From positions 1 to 28,444 of the forward strand of contig JBEKUO010000023.1 of the NCBI GenBank assembly GCA_049514955.1: a DNA stretch of 28,444 bases, written 5' to 3'. This document shows positions 14,862 through 22,154 of the stretch, piece after piece. Below the pieces are notes generated by a model. That model was not told where the DNA came from, searched no databases, and was given only the letters and a program-made list of their open reading frames with translations. Position numbers and translations under genes: made by a program. How positions within the stretch are numbered: position 1 is the first letter of the stretch; each line of letters begins with the position of its first letter. The DNA is from Bog-159 sp049514955. Lineage in GTDB: Bacteria; Acidobacteriota; Terriglobia; Bryobacterales; Bryobacteraceae.

Positions 14862-15106
14862 GTGGCGCAAGCTTCAGCTTGCCGCGGCGAACTTCAGTTC
14901 GCCGTCCCCGGCGAGCGAAGCTCGCCCCTTGAACTTCTACATTTTCCTGAAGAGAGTGCCTTGGTGGCACTGTTGAACACTGGGGTGGGGCAGGCGGTTT
15001 CGCCTGCCAACGGTGGGGCAGGCGGTTTCGCCTGCCAACGGTGGGGCAGGCGGTTTCGCCTGCCAACGGCGAACTTCAGTTCGCTGTAAGGCGAGCGAAG
15101 CTAGCC
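14862..15106. repeat. Composite cluster of hairpin modules
   Basis: The 388-base gap between two genes is largely built from hairpin modules: a GCAAGC/GCTTGC hairpin (14862-14886), GGCGAAC-TTCA-GTTCGCC (14886-14903), GGCGAGC-GAA-GCTCGCC (14910-14926), then a spacer that includes AGTGCC/GGCACT. Three tandem copies of a module A variant with GTTT in the loop, period 28, follow at 14985-15011, 15013-15039 and 15041-15067. After these come another GGCGAAC hairpin (15068-15085) and a degenerate GGCGAGC hairpin (15090-15106). The remaining 120 bases to 15229 show nothing recognisable. Confidence 0.9.
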
Positions 15107-15229
15107 CCGCATCGCTCTCATTAACATTCTCCGCCACAGCGCTCCCTTACATTCCGCCAATCGTCGAACGCGGCATCTTCTCCGCAACCCGGACCGTGCA
15201 CGCAGTACCAGCTACCCGCATACGCCACC

Positions 15230-16474
15230 CTACGGCGTAAACCTATAAATCGCGCCCTCGCCGGAAACCCCTCCATGCACCGTCGCGCCGTACAAGTTCG
15301 TACCGGTGGAATCAGCCACCATTCCGTTATAGACATACGCTCCGTCCGGAGGGCCTTTGAAGCGGTGTGCAACGCCATAAGTCACCCCGCTGTCAGTCAG
15401 CGTCAGCTTGAAAATGGTCCCGCAATTGCACCCCGCCCCACCCTCGCTCGTCGTGCCGTAAAGATTGCCATCCGCGGCGGCCACCAGCGTGCTAAGCGGA
15501 CCCGCTCCATCTCTCCCGCCTTGGAAACTGTAAATCCCAGTCTCCCTCCATACACCGTTCCGGCGGCTCAGCCTGTAGACGGTGCCCAGATCGTTTGCGC
15601 CTGCATAGTAAGTGGTGCCATAAAGATTGCCCTGCGCATCCGCAACCAGAGCGCCGTACGGAAATCCCGAGCCAGGTTCACCCAGGAACGCGTACAGTAC
15701 CGTCACATTCCATTCCCCGGTTTGCGTGGGTGAAAGCTCGAACACGTCGCCGTTTCCATTCGCTCCGCCGGCCGTGGACAGTCCAAACACATTCCCCGCC
15801 GCGTCCACCGCCAGCCGGCCAGGAGAGCCGCCCAATCCGTCGGCGCCACCCGTGAAAGTATGGATCACCCTCTCCGTGTACGTACCGTCGCCGTTCGGAT
15901 GCAGTTGGTACACGATGCCGAACCCATAAGCTCCGCCGGTGGGAGTCATCCCGAGTATGTTGCCGTGCCTGTCCACGGTCACGCCCGCGCCAGGACCGAA
16001 TCCGTCATGGCCGCCGGTGAAGCTATGAATCACCGTCTGGGTCCATGTTCCGCCGGAGTTGGTCAATTTGTATACCACGCCGCACCCGGTGTCGATACAA
16101 GGTCCCACATACAGGCCCCCCACGCCCGCCGTTCCATACAGATTGCCCTCAGCGTCCAGCGTGACCCCTTTGTAAGGCTCGCCTCCATCTGCCTCGCCCT
16201 CGAAGCTGTAGAGCACGGTGTGAACCCAGCTACTGCCTGAAGGCGCCAACTGGAAAACAGTGCCCGAGCTGAAGTCGCCTCCCTGCACCGACGTGCCGTA
16301 AAGATTGCCCGCGCCGTCGATCGCCAGCTCAGTGTCCGTGTACTCGCCGTCCTCGTCTCCGGCAAAACTGTAGATCACTTGTGTCGTGCTGGCCGCCCGC
16401 GCTCCGCTCCCCAACAGCGCAGCCATTAATAATGCGGCCCCTGCCTCACTCATCGAGCGGGTGCATCTTCCCAT
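15230..16474 (-). CDS. Secreted GloVer-repeat protein
   Basis: A 414-residue protein with a signal peptide (RSMSEAGAALLMAALLGSGARA) followed by seven tandem repeats of about 50-55 residues. Each repeat has a VIYSFxGxxDG strand, then a DGAGNLYGTTxxGG segment and GTVFxL. The 'GNLYGTT..GG....GTVF.L' pattern is that of GloVer repeats, found in secreted, choice-of-anchor proteins of acidobacteria and relatives; a beta-propeller is plausible. The role is unknown. I placed the start at 16474 because GGAGGGA lies just before this ATG; four codons further upstream another ATG is in frame. Confidence 0.85.
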   Translation of the reverse strand: MGRCTRSMSEAGAALLMAALLGSGARAASTTQVIYSFAGDEDGEYTDTELAIDGAGNLYGTSVQGGDFSSGTVFQLAPSGSSWVHTVLYSFEGEADGGEPYKGVTLDAEGNLYGTAGVGGLYVGPCIDTGCGVVYKLTNSGGTWTQTVIHSFTGGHDGFGPGAGVTVDRHGNILGMTPTGGAYGFGIVYQLHPNGDGTYTERVIHTFTGGADGLGGSPGRLAVDAAGNVFGLSTAGGANGNGDVFELSPTQTGEWNVTVLYAFLGEPGSGFPYGALVADAQGNLYGTTYYAGANDLGTVYRLSRRNGVWRETGIYSFQGGRDGAGPLSTLVAAADGNLYGTTSEGGAGCNCGTIFKLTLTDSGVTYGVAHRFKGPPDGAYVYNGMVADSTGTNLYGATVHGGVSGEGAIYRFTP

Positions 16475-16546
16475 GGCTCCCTCCATTCCCCAGACTCGTA
16501 GCGCCTAGGATTATAGCACCGGAAGCCTGCCCAGGCCCCAGCGCGA

Positions 16547-16780
16547 TTTTCCTGAGGAGAGCGCCTTGATAGCACTATTGAACATTGGGGTGGGGCAGGC
16601 GCTTTCGCCTGCCAATGGCGCCCTTCACTTCGCCGTCGGAGCGCGATCAGCGCTCCCTTGACTTTCTACATTATTTTCCTGAAGAGAACGCCTTGGCACC
16701 GTTGAACATTGGGGTGGGGCAGGCGCTTTCGCCTGCCAATGGCGCCCTTCATCTCGCCGTCGGAGCGCGATCAGCGCTCC
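16547..16780. repeat. Two direct copies of a 107-109-base composite repeat
   Basis: Positions 16547-16655 and 16674-16780 are copies of one unit: TTTTCCTGA(G/A)GAGA(G/A)CGCCTTG, then GTTGAACATTGGG, hairpin module A (16590-16615 and 16714-16739), GGCGCCCTTCA, and a GGAGCGC/GCGCTCC hairpin. The leading part up to module A also occurs at about 14933-15011. The copies differ mainly near GCACTATT versus GCACCGTT. They fill the gap between the GloVer gene and the next gene. Confidence 0.9.
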
Positions 16781-16820
16781 GCATCGGAGGATTAACGTCC
16801 GCGTGCCCGACAGTCCGCGT

Positions 16821-17636
16821 TCAAAGCGGCTCATCGCGAATCGGATGCTGCCCGGGATACCTAGGACAGGCAAACGTATGCCGCACACCGTCGATTCCCT
16901 TATCCGTGTATTCGAGTCTGACAGTAGTTTCCTCGTCCGAGCCGTGATCGCCGCAAGGCCATTCGACAATTTCTATGGGCCCTTGAGCGCGGCTCAAGGC
17001 CTCCCAGGCGCCTTTTTCCAGCAAAAGACCTTCGGTCGGCTTTGTAGCAGTGCCGAAAACGTGCAACTTCTGGTTGGAATTTGAAACTCCTACGACCACA
17101 CCGAGCCTCTTGCCACAGGGCAATGTGTCTGTCTGCAGGAAGAACTCGCTTCGCTGCCCGTCATGGTCGTAGTCAATGAATTCCATGATCTTTACAATCG
17201 ATCGCCGGGCAACTACATCGAGAAAATCATTCTTTTGCGAGGCCTCGAAGTCCGTCTCATAATTCGGTTCCCAACGCTGTAGTACTGCGATCTCCCCCAG
17301 ATTCACATCTGCGCCCTTGAATAATTGCGTGAGTTCCAGGCGATCGATCTCCTCTCCGTCTCGAATTCGCACCAGGATCAGATCGCCTCCCTCGCCATAG
17401 GCGAAGCCAGTACAAGGGCACGTTAGCGAGCTATCGATTGGTTCGCACGCAGGCTTGGGTGGAGTCTTCCACCTCAACTCCCACGTTTCCGTAACGTTTC
17501 CTATTGCGACTAATTGCCGTTCGCGAACCAGAGCAGCGGGGTCTTCCACTGATGGCCTCGGGTTCTGGGCTTCCAAGGTGGTCAACACCAGAGCCGTTAT
17601 CAGGGCTAAACCACCTCCGCGCAGCGCTTTCTCCAT
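16821..17636 (-). CDS. Secreted hypothetical protein with EF-hand-like loop
   Basis: A 271-residue protein I do not recognise. Residues 1-24 form a signal peptide (MEKALRGGGLALITALVLTT). The mature part contains conserved-looking segments FIDYDHDGQRSEFFLQTD, where D-x-D-x-D-G resembles a calcium-binding loop or an FG-GAP-type repeat, and CPCTGFAYGEGGDLILVRI, with paired cysteines. There are several further cysteines, as expected in a secreted protein. No upstream ribosome binding site is clear; the start at 17636 places the signal peptide at the N-terminus, and a further in-frame ATG nine codons upstream cannot be excluded. Its 3' end faces the repeat block at 16547-16780. Confidence 0.65.
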   Translation of the reverse strand: MEKALRGGGLALITALVLTTLEAQNPRPSVEDPAALVRERQLVAIGNVTETWELRWKTPPKPACEPIDSSLTCPCTGFAYGEGGDLILVRIRDGEEIDRLELTQLFKGADVNLGEIAVLQRWEPNYETDFEASQKNDFLDVVARRSIVKIMEFIDYDHDGQRSEFFLQTDTLPCGKRLGVVVGVSNSNQKLHVFGTATKPTEGLLLEKGAWEALSRAQGPIEIVEWPCGDHGSDEETTVRLEYTDKGIDGVRHTFACPRYPGQHPIRDEPL

Positions 17637-17862
17637 TGTTGCTGAGCTTACTAAGATGCACATTTCAACAACAGGTCCGCATCACGGCGCCCCCCGCTCT
17701 CCAACTTCAGCCTGCGCCTTTCTGGACCACCAGCTAAAGCCGCGCCGCCGTGGCCGATGACAACTTTCGCAAAACTCCATCTCCTTTCCTTCCAACACCT
17801 TCCCCAAATCGACCCGTCCCTTTCCTTCCGCCCCCCACCTACCCTGAAATCGGTAGAACTCT

Positions 17863-18549
17863 ATGTCCAGTCAATCGAAGATCGACGCAAATCGCGCCAA
17901 CGCGCAAAAATCCACCGGCCCCCGCACTGCGGAAGGTAAAGCCAAGTCCAGCCGCAACAGCACCGTGCACGCCTTCACCAGTGAATCGCCCCTCTTGCCG
18001 GACGAAGACCCCGCCGACCTCCAGACCCTCTGCGATGCCTACTTCGCGGACCTCAGCCCCGAAGGCCAAGCCGAGGAAGATCTGGTCGAACGCATCGCCG
18101 TCGCTCAGTATCGCCTCCGCCGCGTCCCCCTCCTCGAAGCCGGCTTCTTCGATCTGCGCCTGCGCATGCGCCCGCTCCCCGAATGCCACAACCAGGATGG
18201 CAAGGCCAAGCTGATGTCTTGGGCCTACCAAACCGACTGCGGAGCAAACAACACTCTCGACAAGCTGGGGCGCTACGAAGGCCGTTTCCAGCGCGAAATC
18301 ACGCGCTGCTTCAACGATCTGCACAAGCTCCGCGCCGAGCGCCGCAAAGCCGCCCCCGCTCCACCCGCGCCGGACACGCCCCCACCTGGCCGCAAGCAAA
18401 ATAACAAAACGAACCCAAAACCTCCAGCAACTCCTGTTTTTGCAGGAGCTTCTGAAAACCCAACCGCTCCCATCCAGGCCCCCTCGGCCCCCACCGCCCC
18501 TCAAGTCCCCGCCACCCCGCCGCCCGATGGCGAAAAAAACGCCCTCTGA
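17863..18549 (+). CDS. Hypothetical protein with N-terminal 'NAQKSTGPRTAEGKA' motif and Pro-rich tail
   Basis: A 228-residue protein. The N-terminus, KIDANRANAQKSTGPRTAEG, is a motif I have seen at the start of many uncharacterised bacterial proteins, and its meaning is unknown. Residues about 45-165 are helical and charged (DLVERIAVAQYRLRRVPLLEAGFF, LGRYEGRFQREITRCFNDLHKLRAE). The last 60 residues are almost entirely Pro, Ala, Thr and Lys and are probably disordered. It is not similar to a known enzyme. It lies upstream of the phasin-like gene in the same orientation, but a separate promoter stands between them. Confidence 0.65.
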   Translation: MSSQSKIDANRANAQKSTGPRTAEGKAKSSRNSTVHAFTSESPLLPDEDPADLQTLCDAYFADLSPEGQAEEDLVERIAVAQYRLRRVPLLEAGFFDLRLRMRPLPECHNQDGKAKLMSWAYQTDCGANNTLDKLGRYEGRFQREITRCFNDLHKLRAERRKAAPAPPAPDTPPPGRKQNNKTNPKPPATPVFAGASENPTAPIQAPSAPTAPQVPATPPPDGEKNAL

Positions 18550-18644
18550 ATATGAAATTGCCAACCGGCCTCCTCCAACTTCCCACCCCCGGCCTAAGCC
18601 GCCCGCCAAGTGTGCCCCCACGCCAAAAAATAAATCGGAATCGC

Positions 18645-18673
18645 TTGACACTGTCCCTCCACTAGCGTAAACT
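18645..18673 (+). promoter_or_regulatory. Sigma70-type promoter of the phasin-like gene
   Basis: TTGACA (18645-18650), a 17-base spacer and TAAACT (18668-18673), which matches four of six bases of TATAAT. It is one of only two perfect -35 boxes with correct spacing that I noted, and it lies 39 bases ahead of the start codon. The predicted transcription start is near 18680. Confidence 0.65.
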
Positions 18674-18677
18674 CAAG

Positions 18678-18698
18678 TTATGCTGCAATGCAGCATAA
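18678..18698. promoter_or_regulatory. Palindromic operator (CTGC-N3-GCAG) at the transcription start
   Basis: Nine-base arms TTATGCTGC and GCAGCATAA are perfect inverted repeats separated by AAT. The inner part reads CTGC-AAT-GCAG. As I recall, PhaR, the repressor of phasin genes in PHA-producing proteobacteria, binds CTGC-N3/4-GCAG. Here it covers the predicted transcription start, and AAGGAG follows directly for the phasin-like gene. Confidence 0.6.
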
Positions 18699-18711
18699 AA
18701 GGAGCAGCACA

Positions 18712-19608
18712 ATGACCGATACTTCCAAGTCTTCCACCCTCGCGGCCCTCCCCTCCGCCGCCTTCTCCCTCCTCGCGGATTGGACCAGGCAGGGCACCGA
18801 AAGCTTCGTCGCCACCCAAAAAATCCTCATGGACCTCGCCGCCCAACAGAATTCCCTCGCCCTCGGTTTCATTCGCGAACGCACCGCCGACCTGCCATTT
18901 GGCCCCGTCAGCGGTCTGGTCGAGTTCGCCGGGCAAGGCGTCGCCAATTTCATTGCAGCGCAAAAAATTCTGCTGGATCTGGCCGCCCAGGAGAACGCCA
19001 TCGTCCACCAGGCTGCCAAGGACGGCTTGGGCCTGACCCCGCCGGTTTCCGCAGTCGCCGACGTCATCCACGGCGGTGTGGATGCCTTTGTTGCAATGCA
19101 AAGAAAATTCCTCGACCTTGCCGCCGAACAAACCCAGGACGTCGTCAAAAGCGTCAAGGATGCCGCTCCCCTCGAAGCCGTGGCCGGCGCCGCCGCCCGA
19201 GCCCAGGAAGCCCTGCAGACCTTCGTCGAAACCCAGAAGCGGTTCCTCGACCTCGTGGCCGAACAGGTCGCACCCAAGAACGGCGCCCACCCTGAGAATG
19301 CTAAGAATGCTAAGAACGGCAAGAAAGCCGCCCACCCGGCTTCGCAAAAGAAGCTCGCCGAATTGGCCAAAGACGGTATCGATGCCTTCGTCGAAGCCGA
19401 AAAGCAGCTTGTCGATCTGGCATCCTCGCAGCTCTCGTCCACCATCAAGGCCGCCCGCCCCAAGTCGGCCGAGCCTTCCACTTCATTGGGAGAACTCACC
19501 CGCCGCGGCGTCGCGAATTTTGTGGACGCCCAAAAAGCCCTGCTCGACGTGGCCGCCAAACCGTTCCTGCCGCCGCCCCCGCCGCGTCACGCCGCCCGCA
19601 AGCGGTAA
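18712..19608 (+). CDS. Phasin-like protein with six repeated amphipathic helices
   Basis: A 298-residue protein without signal peptide or membrane segments. It repeats one motif of about 19 residues six times: G-V-x-x-F-V-x-x-Q-K-x-x-L-D-L-A-A-x-Q. Examples are QGTESFVATQKILMDLAAQ (about 28-46), QGVANFIAAQKILLDLAAQ (76-94), GGVDAFVAMQRKFLDLAAEQ (122-141), EALQTFVETQKRFLDLVAEQ (167-186), DGIDAFVEAEKQLVDLASSQ (222-241) and RGVANFVDAQKALLDVAA (265-282). Phasins are amphipathic proteins that coat polyhydroxyalkanoate granules; the motif and the operator upstream support that role. The last 20 residues are Pro/Arg/His-rich. The start has AAGGAG eight bases upstream. The following acetyltransferase and acyltransferase genes may be cotranscribed with it. 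Confidence 0.75.
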   Translation: MTDTSKSSTLAALPSAAFSLLADWTRQGTESFVATQKILMDLAAQQNSLALGFIRERTADLPFGPVSGLVEFAGQGVANFIAAQKILLDLAAQENAIVHQAAKDGLGLTPPVSAVADVIHGGVDAFVAMQRKFLDLAAEQTQDVVKSVKDAAPLEAVAGAAARAQEALQTFVETQKRFLDLVAEQVAPKNGAHPENAKNAKNGKKAAHPASQKKLAELAKDGIDAFVEAEKQLVDLASSQLSSTIKAARPKSAEPSTSLGELTRRGVANFVDAQKALLDVAAKPFLPPPPPRHAARKR

Positions 19609-19625
19609 CTCTCCCGGTGCCGACT

Positions 19626-20189
19626 ATGGCCGAAACGACCGCGCCACGCACCTTTCCCTGGATCGCCAACGTCGGAGGCGCAAGCATTACCTTGCGCCTC
19701 ATGACCCTCCAGGATCGCGACCTCTTCCTGGCGTTCATCAAGAAACAGCCGCCCGAGGATTTGTTTTTCCTGCTGATGGACCTCTCCACGCCCGAGGGTA
19801 TGGCGCGCAAGCTCCGCGGCATCGAAGCCGGCCAGGACACCACCGTTCTCGCCGAGCACGATGGCAAATTGCTGGGCTACGGCAGCCTGCATCACGGCGA
19901 GACCCGCTGGTTCCGCCACCTGGGTGAGATGCGCCTGCTGGTCGCGCACAACCAGCGCAGCCGCGGTCTCGGCAAAGTGCTGGCTCAAGAAGTCTTCTCT
20001 ATCGCCCGTGGTCTGGGCCTGCGCAAGATCGTGGCCCGCATGGCCGCCAGCCAGACCGGCGCCCGCCGCCTGTTCGAGGATCTAGGTTTCCAGATCGAAG
20101 CCTTGCTCGCCGACTGGGCGATGGATCGCCACGGCAAGACTCAAGATCTGGTATTAATGTCCTACGACATGTCCGGCTTCCACGACTAA
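19626..20189 (+). CDS. GNAT-family N-acetyltransferase
   Basis: A 187-residue protein with the GNAT core: an N-terminal strand (SITLRLMTLQDRDLFLAFI), the middle sheet (TTVLAEHDGKLLGYGSLHHG), the acetyl-CoA loop HNQRSRGLGKVLAQEVF with the R-x-x-G-x-G/A-type pattern, and the last helix and strand (LGLRKIVARMAASQTGARRLFEDLGF). It transfers an acetyl group from acetyl-CoA to an amine of unknown identity. The ATG at 19626 is chosen; a GTG three codons earlier is also in frame. The gap to the phasin-like gene is 17 bases, so the two are probably cotranscribed. A hairpin repeat begins one base after its stop. Confidence 0.85.
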   Translation: MAETTAPRTFPWIANVGGASITLRLMTLQDRDLFLAFIKKQPPEDLFFLLMDLSTPEGMARKLRGIEAGQDTTVLAEHDGKLLGYGSLHHGETRWFRHLGEMRLLVAHNQRSRGLGKVLAQEVFSIARGLGLRKIVARMAASQTGARRLFEDLGFQIEALLADWAMDRHGKTQDLVLMSYDMSGFHD

Positions 20190-20190
20190 G

Positions 20191-20430
20191 GTGGGGCAGG
20201 CGCTTTCGCCTGCCAACAGCGAACTTCAGTTCGCCGAAAGCCGCTACGAACAACCATGCCCGAAACACCACCAGCCACCAGCCACGAGCCACCAGCCACG
20301 GCGCGCGTGGCGCAAGCTTCAGCTTGCCGCGGCGAACTTCAGTTCGCCGAAAGCCGCTACGAACAACCATGCCCGAAACAACACGAAACACAACCACCAG
20401 CCACCAGCTACGAGCCACCAGCCACGGGGA
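20191..20430. repeat. Hairpin modules and duplicated low-complexity block
   Basis: Begins with module A (20191-20217), then a GCGAACT/AGTTCGC hairpin. A block reading GAAAGCCGCTACGAACAACC, then ATGCCCGAAACA and runs of CCACCAGCCA, occurs twice (about 20237-20300 and 20350-20425). Between them are GCAAGC-TTCA-GCTTGC and a second GCGAACT hairpin. The CCACCAGCCACGAGCCACC runs are short tandem repeats. No gene was recognised; the next start is at 20457. Confidence 0.8.
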
Positions 20431-20456
20431 GCGAAGCGCGCCCTAGGATAGGATGA

Positions 20457-21941
20457 ATGCCCCCCCGCGAACTCCCCCACCAATTCGGACCCCTTGACGC
20501 GGTCTTCCTAAACTTCGAGCGCAAGGAAATGCCCCTGCACATCGGCAGCGTTTCCGTCTGCGACGGCGTGCTCCCCTTCGACCGCTTTGTGGCCGGCATC
20601 GAGTCCCGCTTGGACCTCATCCCGCGCTACCGCCAAAAAGTCGTGCGGCCCCTCCTCGACGTCGGCCTCCCCACCTGGCAGTACGATCCGGATTTCGACA
20701 TCCGCCGCCACATCTTCCACGTCAAGCTGGATGCCCCGGGCAGCGAAGCCCAGTTGCGCGAGCTGGCCGGCCGCATCTTCACCCCGTTGCTGGATCGCAA
20801 TAAGCCGCTCTGGGAAGTCTACGTGGTCGATGGGCTCGCCGGCGAGCGCTCCGCCATCGTCTCCAAAGTGCACCACTGTATGGTCGACGGAGTCTCCGGC
20901 GTGGCGCTGCTGAACATCATGTTCGATCCGTCGCCGGAAACGCCGCCGCTGCCGAAACGCAAGCGCTACCGGCCGCCCAAGCCGCCGGATGCATCCACGC
21001 TCTTCACCGACGCCGTGAAAGGCAGCCTGCAATTCACTCTCGACCAACTGGCCGGGGCGGGGAAGAACCTGCTCGCCTACGGCATGTCGCTGCGCCTCGA
21101 TCCGCGCGCCTTGCCCGGCCTTCAAAAGCTGCTCGATATGCTCCCGCAATTGGTGGGACCGCTCGAACGCCTGCCCTTCAACCGTCCCTGCTCCGGCCAG
21201 CGCCAGGTGGCCTGGAGCGAGCATTCCTTCACCGATGCGCGCGCCATTCGCAGTGCCTGCGGCGGCACCGTGAACGACGTGGTGCTCACCGTGTTGACCG
21301 GCGCCGTCATGCGTTACCTCAAGCTGCACCGCGAATCCGTCCGCAACCGTTTCTTCCGCGTCATGGTGCCCGTCAACCTGCGCCAGGAAGACGATCGCGG
21401 CACGCTCGGCAATTGCATTTCCATGCTCCCCGTTGTTCTGCCGCTCTTCATCAAGGATCCGGTCGAGCGCCTGCGCCGTATCTCGGCCCAGACCGAAGCC
21501 ATGAAGCACGCCCACGTGGCCGAGCTTGTCCGCGCGGGAATTTCCTGGCTCGGTGCGCTCCCGCCGGCGCTGCAGACCCTGGCCGGCGCCCTCCCCTTGG
21601 TGTCCACTCCCGTCCCCATCGTCCACATGGTCAGCACCAACGTTCCCGGCCCGCAGGTCCCGCTCTACGCCAACGGAAGACGCTTGTTGACGCTCTATCC
21701 CCACGTGCCCGCCGGCTGGGACGTCGGCATGGGCCTCGCCATCCAGAGCTACGATCAGAAACTCTTCTTCGCCTTCACCATCGACGCGCAAGCCGCACCC
21801 GACGGCGAGCGCATGAAGGATTTCCTGGACGCCTCCTTCGCCGAATTGTGCGCCCGTGGCGCAGGCACTCATGCCTGCCGCGCCGGCACTCTTGCCGGCG
21901 CAGGCGAGCGCAGCTCGCCCAGTCACAAGCCAAGACATTAA
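20457..21941 (+). CDS. Wax ester synthase / diacylglycerol O-acyltransferase (WS/DGAT)
   Basis: A 494-residue membrane-associated acyltransferase that joins fatty acyl-CoA to alcohols or diacylglycerol to make wax esters or triacylglycerol. The active-site motif HHCMVDG (139-145), including the catalytic His, is intact. Other family motifs are present: PLWEVYVVDGL (117-127), NDVVLTVLTGAVMRYL, MVPVNLR, and STNVPGP near the C-terminal domain. The start MPPRELPHQFGPLDAVFLNFE matches the typical N-terminus. The natural end is near AELC; the remaining 29 residues (ARGAGTHACRAGTLAGAG onward) are encoded by three hairpin modules. The storage role fits the phasin-like gene two genes upstream. A 267-base gap with repeats separates it from the GNAT gene. 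Confidence 0.9.
   Translation: MPPRELPHQFGPLDAVFLNFERKEMPLHIGSVSVCDGVLPFDRFVAGIESRLDLIPRYRQKVVRPLLDVGLPTWQYDPDFDIRRHIFHVKLDAPGSEAQLRELAGRIFTPLLDRNKPLWEVYVVDGLAGERSAIVSKVHHCMVDGVSGVALLNIMFDPSPETPPLPKRKRYRPPKPPDASTLFTDAVKGSLQFTLDQLAGAGKNLLAYGMSLRLDPRALPGLQKLLDMLPQLVGPLERLPFNRPCSGQRQVAWSEHSFTDARAIRSACGGTVNDVVLTVLTGAVMRYLKLHRESVRNRFFRVMVPVNLRQEDDRGTLGNCISMLPVVLPLFIKDPVERLRRISAQTEAMKHAHVAELVRAGISWLGALPPALQTLAGALPLVSTPVPIVHMVSTNVPGPQVPLYANGRRLLTLYPHVPAGWDVGMGLAIQSYDQKLFFAFTIDAQAAPDGERMKDFLDASFAELCARGAGTHACRAGTLAGAGERSSPSHKPRH
21861..21919. repeat. Three hairpin modules inside the WS/DGAT 3' end
   Basis: Three consecutive perfect 7-bp stems: GCAGGCA-CTCA-TGCCTGC (21861-21878), GCCGGCA-CTCT-TGCCGGC (21882-21899) and GGCGAGC-GCA-GCTCGCC (21903-21919). 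They are translated as the C-terminal tail of the acyltransferase. Confidence 0.9.
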
Positions 21942-22154
21942 AATCCCCTGACGCATCCAAACACAAACAAACCACTTACCCAAGCGCCATCCCCTGGTCG
22001 GATCCTGTCACTCAACATCCGCGTTCTAACATTGAATCAGAAAGGCGGCGACCACTGTCTGACACCTGACCCTCGCAAGCAAAAATCGCAGCCCACCAAT
22101 TTGACCGCAAGCCCCGGATGCCCCCCCGCGAAACCGCGCGCTATCCTGTCTGGG

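Noticed and set aside
14985..15067. Three tandem 28-base units considered as a CRISPR array
   Set aside because: There are no unique spacers between the units; they are adjacent copies of a hairpin module.
15107..15229. Possible short minus-strand gene or transposase remnant upstream of the repeat cluster
   Set aside because: Short frames such as one containing DDWRNVRERCGG are too small and match nothing that I can name.
20508..21983. A 491-codon minus-strand frame opposite WS/DGAT
   Set aside because: It is antisense to a gene with intact active-site motifs, and its composition (Gly/His/Gln/Ala) is that of a shadow frame.
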